Shown: positions 61,633-64,000 of the stretch, one piece after another
Layout of the letters: each line of letters begins with the position of its first letter
Numbering within the stretch: position 1 is the first letter of the stretch
NCBI GenBank assembly: GCA_016218805.1
Contig: JACRCW010000022.1
Coordinates: forward strand, 1-64,000
From: Deltaproteobacteria bacterium
Lineage (GTDB): Bacteria; Myxococcota; JACRCW01
Reading direction: 5' to 3'
Length of the DNA stretch: 64,000 nt
Made by a program: the position numbers and the translations under genes
The notes under the pieces: model-generated
What the model saw: only the letters and a program-made list of their open reading frames with translations
Told to the model about the DNA's origin: nothing
Database searches by the model: none

Positions 61633-64000
61633 ATGCACCTCCGCCTGTTTGTTCTCGTTGTGGCCAGCGCGCCGGCCTTGGTGGGATGCCCGGACCGGTG
61701 CACGTCGGACGCGGACTGCCCGGGGTCGGGCGAGGCCTGCGTGGATGGGACGTGCGGCCCGGGCGGCGGGGGCAACACCTCCTCGTCGTCCTCCGGCTCC
61801 GTTTCCGCCTCATCCAGTCGGGCAATGACTTCATCCATGGCCACCAGTGCCAGCGCGCCGTCTTCCGGCAGCCGCGGCTCGTCGTCGGGCACCGCGACTT
61901 CTGCGGCCTCGCTGCCGGCGTCATCCTCCTCGTTGACCGCCACGAGCGATGGTCCATCTTCCAGTTCCGCGCTGGGCGCCTCGTCGTCCGCATTGTCTTC
62001 CACGGGGAGCACCGGACCGTCGCCCGCGTCGTCCTCCATGACGAGCACCGGCTCATCGTCCGCAAACTCCAGTTCGAGTGCCGGCGGCCCCTACCACGTC
62101 AGCGGCCAGTTGGTGGGCGATGCGGGCGTTGGCGTCGTGATCGCGCTCAACGGCTCCGAACAACTCACGCTGGGAGCGGCAGGTGCGTTCGCGTTCACCA
62201 CGGACCTTGCCAGCGGCGCAACGTACGACGTCACGGTGGTTGCCAGGCCGCCGAATGTCGCCTGCACGCTCCAGGGTGGCTCCGGCGCCGTCAGCGGCGC
62301 CGACGTGACCGCCGTTGTGATCACCTGCGTCCCCTCCTTTGGCCTGTACGCGTCCGGTGAGGGCTGGAATGACTGGTTGGTGAACGATGGCGCCGATTCC
62401 CTGAGCGCGACGGGGACTGCATGCACCCGCACGCTTGCCGGGACCGGGTGGGATCCGTGTTTCCACGCTGGCGAAATACGCGCCCTGGAACTGCGCGACG
62501 TGCCGGATTGCGTTGGGGTCATGCTCACCGACGCCCTGGACGCGTTCACCTGGACGTGTGACGACACGGGCGGCACCGTCCGGGCCATCTCCAAGGGACT
62601 CAAAGACGGCCGGTATCTGTCGCACCTGCTGAACTTCACGGCGCCCGTCGGATGGAAGGCCAACAGCGTCACCGCCCTGCGTGGCGCGGACGCGTACCCA
62701 AGCACACCGGCAGCGTGGTGGCCCAACCCCGTCGTCGCCCAGTTTGCCAGCGGGAACCTCTCCCAGGCGGGTACCATCTACGTCGTCACCGAAGACCTGG
62801 CAGCGAGCTTCAATCTTTCGGCCGACCGGGTCGGCCTGGTCATCGCGCCGGGATTCACGCTCCTGGGGCGGGGCGACACGACGGACCCCTGCGTGGAGAC
62901 CACCACGTCGGCGGCGCGCGCGTTCCTGTGGGTCGAAGGGGACATCGACGCCACCGGCGACAAAGCGGCACTCAGCCTGCCCATGACGTCTTTCAGCGTG
63001 GTCCGCGGGCTCACCACCCTTGGCGGCGAATCCGGCGACACGGTCTACTTCCCCACGGACAACGGCCTGTTCGTGGACGCAGCGCTCACGGGCTCCCGCC
63101 AGGGTTCGCTCTGGCTCGACGGAAGTTTCGGCCGGGTCCGCAACGTCACGGTCACCGAGTCGGGGGTCAGCTCGACGGGCGGGGACGCCGGCATCTACCT
63201 CGGGGCGAATTTCGACGACAACGATGTCGCCGACATCTGGGTGCTGCGGACCGAGGGCAACGGAATCCACGTTGGGACGTCATCCTGCTGCGCGGAGCGG
63301 AACGTCTTCCGGCGCATTCGCGTGCTGCAGGCGGGCGGCAACGGGATCTCCATCAGCCACATGCGGCACAATGTCTTTGACGACGTGGTGGTCGCCGACA
63401 GCGGTGTGCGGACCCCGTCCACCGCCGCCGGGATCACGTTCGGCAGCTATGTCTACGCCAACGTGTTCCACCGGGTGCGCTCCACTTCCAACGGCGGGGC
63501 GGCGCTCTACCGGAACGGCTACAATCTGGTGTTCCTGGACAGCGTTCTGACCGGGTCGGACTATGAAGGTGCGGGTGACGAGCGCGGCGTACATGCCCCG
63601 GATGGGAGCGTATTCATCGCGACGACAATTGCGCACCACACGGGCGGCGGCGTGGACGTGGAACAACTCATGGACCGGATGGTCTTCATGGCCACCGCCA
63701 TCGTGGCCAACGGCGTCGGAGAATCGGGAGGAATATCTTCCACCGGGCTCTACCTGCAGGGAGACGACAACCGGTTCATTGACACGGCCATCACAGACTC
63801 TGAGACGCAGGACGTCTACGCCTCGCAGTTCGCGTCCAACGACCAATTCGAGGGCATTCTGCTGCTGACCAACCAGGCGACGAGTTGTTACGTCTCCAGC
63901 CTCGCCATCTCACCGGGAATCACCGGAACCTGCACGGGTGCTGCGGGCACGGTGACGTTCGGCTCGGCCGCGGGGTCTTTCGTCGGTGCGGTGTCCACGG
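61633..64000 (+). CDS. lipoprotein with right-handed beta-helix (runs off the window)
   Basis: The frame is open from ATG 61633 (GGGG seven bases upstream) to the end of the window, at least 789 codons. Order: lipoprotein signal (MHLRLFVLVVASAPALVGC), a small Cys-rich knot (CTSDADCPGSGEACVDGTC), a very long Ser/Thr/Ala-rich linker (about 50-150), a beta-sandwich carboxypeptidase-like domain (YHVSGQLVGDAGVGVVIALNG), then a middle region and from about residue 460 a parallel beta-helix with repeated NVF.R/NVFDD..V coils. Such proteins bind or cut polysaccharides at the cell surface. The right end is missing. Confidence 0.85.
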   Translation, partial: MHLRLFVLVVASAPALVGCPDRCTSDADCPGSGEACVDGTCGPGGGGNTSSSSSGSVSASSSRAMTSSMATSASAPSSGSRGSSSGTATSAASLPASSSSLTATSDGPSSSSALGASSSALSSTGSTGPSPASSSMTSTGSSSANSSSSAGGPYHVSGQLVGDAGVGVVIALNGSEQLTLGAAGAFAFTTDLASGATYDVTVVARPPNVACTLQGGSGAVSGADVTAVVITCVPSFGLYASGEGWNDWLVNDGADSLSATGTACTRTLAGTGWDPCFHAGEIRALELRDVPDCVGVMLTDALDAFTWTCDDTGGTVRAISKGLKDGRYLSHLLNFTAPVGWKANSVTALRGADAYPSTPAAWWPNPVVAQFASGNLSQAGTIYVVTEDLAASFNLSADRVGLVIAPGFTLLGRGDTTDPCVETTTSAARAFLWVEGDIDATGDKAALSLPMTSFSVVRGLTTLGGESGDTVYFPTDNGLFVDAALTGSRQGSLWLDGSFGRVRNVTVTESGVSSTGGDAGIYLGANFDDNDVADIWVLRTEGNGIHVGTSSCCAERNVFRRIRVLQAGGNGISISHMRHNVFDDVVVADSGVRTPSTAAGITFGSYVYANVFHRVRSTSNGGAALYRNGYNLVFLDSVLTGSDYEGAGDERGVHAPDGSVFIATTIAHHTGGGVDVEQLMDRMVFMATAIVANGVGESGGISSTGLYLQGDDNRFIDTAITDSETQDVYASQFASNDQFEGILLLTNQATSCYVSSLAISPGITGTCTGAAGTVTFGSAAGSFVGAVST

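Overview
The window is about 64 kb of very GC-rich DNA (roughly 70% or more G+C). The gene style is that of Myxococcota: many lipoproteins with Ser/Gly-rich linkers behind the lipobox, Cys-rich secreted proteins, FHA, hybrid-kinase and NtrC-type signalling, and a Wzx/Wzy polysaccharide locus. This assignment rests on gene content only. No rRNA genes or CRISPR array were seen, and most long antisense reading frames are high-GC shadows.

Layout. Bases 1-10.6 kb are ordinary chromosome: a hypothetical regulator-like protein, a Fur-family repressor, several secreted proteins, a thioredoxin-fold protein without its cysteines, a membrane cytochrome c that looks like the front half of an FTR1/cytochrome fusion, a HAD phosphatase, MeaB, a DnaJ-type chaperone and a large Cys-rich lipoprotein. 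At 10787 lies the initiator tRNA gene. Its 3' part occurs three times (near 10839, 18908 and 20066) and brackets two tandem integrated elements of one family. The first (about 8 kb) carries a tyrosine integrase, excisionase-like protein, HUH/Rep-like protein with a run of hairpins just upstream, tandem-HTH regulator, HEPN protein, Cys-rich lipoprotein and secreted HNH nuclease. The second (about 1.1 kb) is a remnant with a deleted integrase and a toxin-antitoxin pair. Then come two small secreted proteins and a protein with three FHA domains fused to an ABCG-like transporter.

From 24.4 to about 61 kb is a large exopolysaccharide locus: divergent glycosyltransferase; an NAD-synthase-like / asparagine-synthase / acyl-ligase / acyl-carrier / hexapeptide-transferase cassette; Wzy-like polymerase; FemAB/GNAT-like transferase; hybrid kinase plus Hpt; outer-membrane barrel; WecG/TagA glycosyltransferase; ATP-grasp; initiating sugar-phosphate transferase; acetyltransferase; Wzx flippase; Wza; response regulator; Wzz; further transferases; an NtrC-type activator; a GH44-like hydrolase; secreted proteins including a serpin. 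The window ends inside a beta-helix lipoprotein.

The main regulatory observation is that almost every transcription-unit leader in this locus has a sigma-54 type -24/-12 element about 30-80 bp before the start codon (eleven sites, both strands), and the locus encodes its own NtrC-type activator and phosphorelay parts. This suggests one sigma-54 regulon covering assembly, export, degradation and decoration of the polysaccharide. The nadE-led cassette is the exception: no such site was found in front of it.
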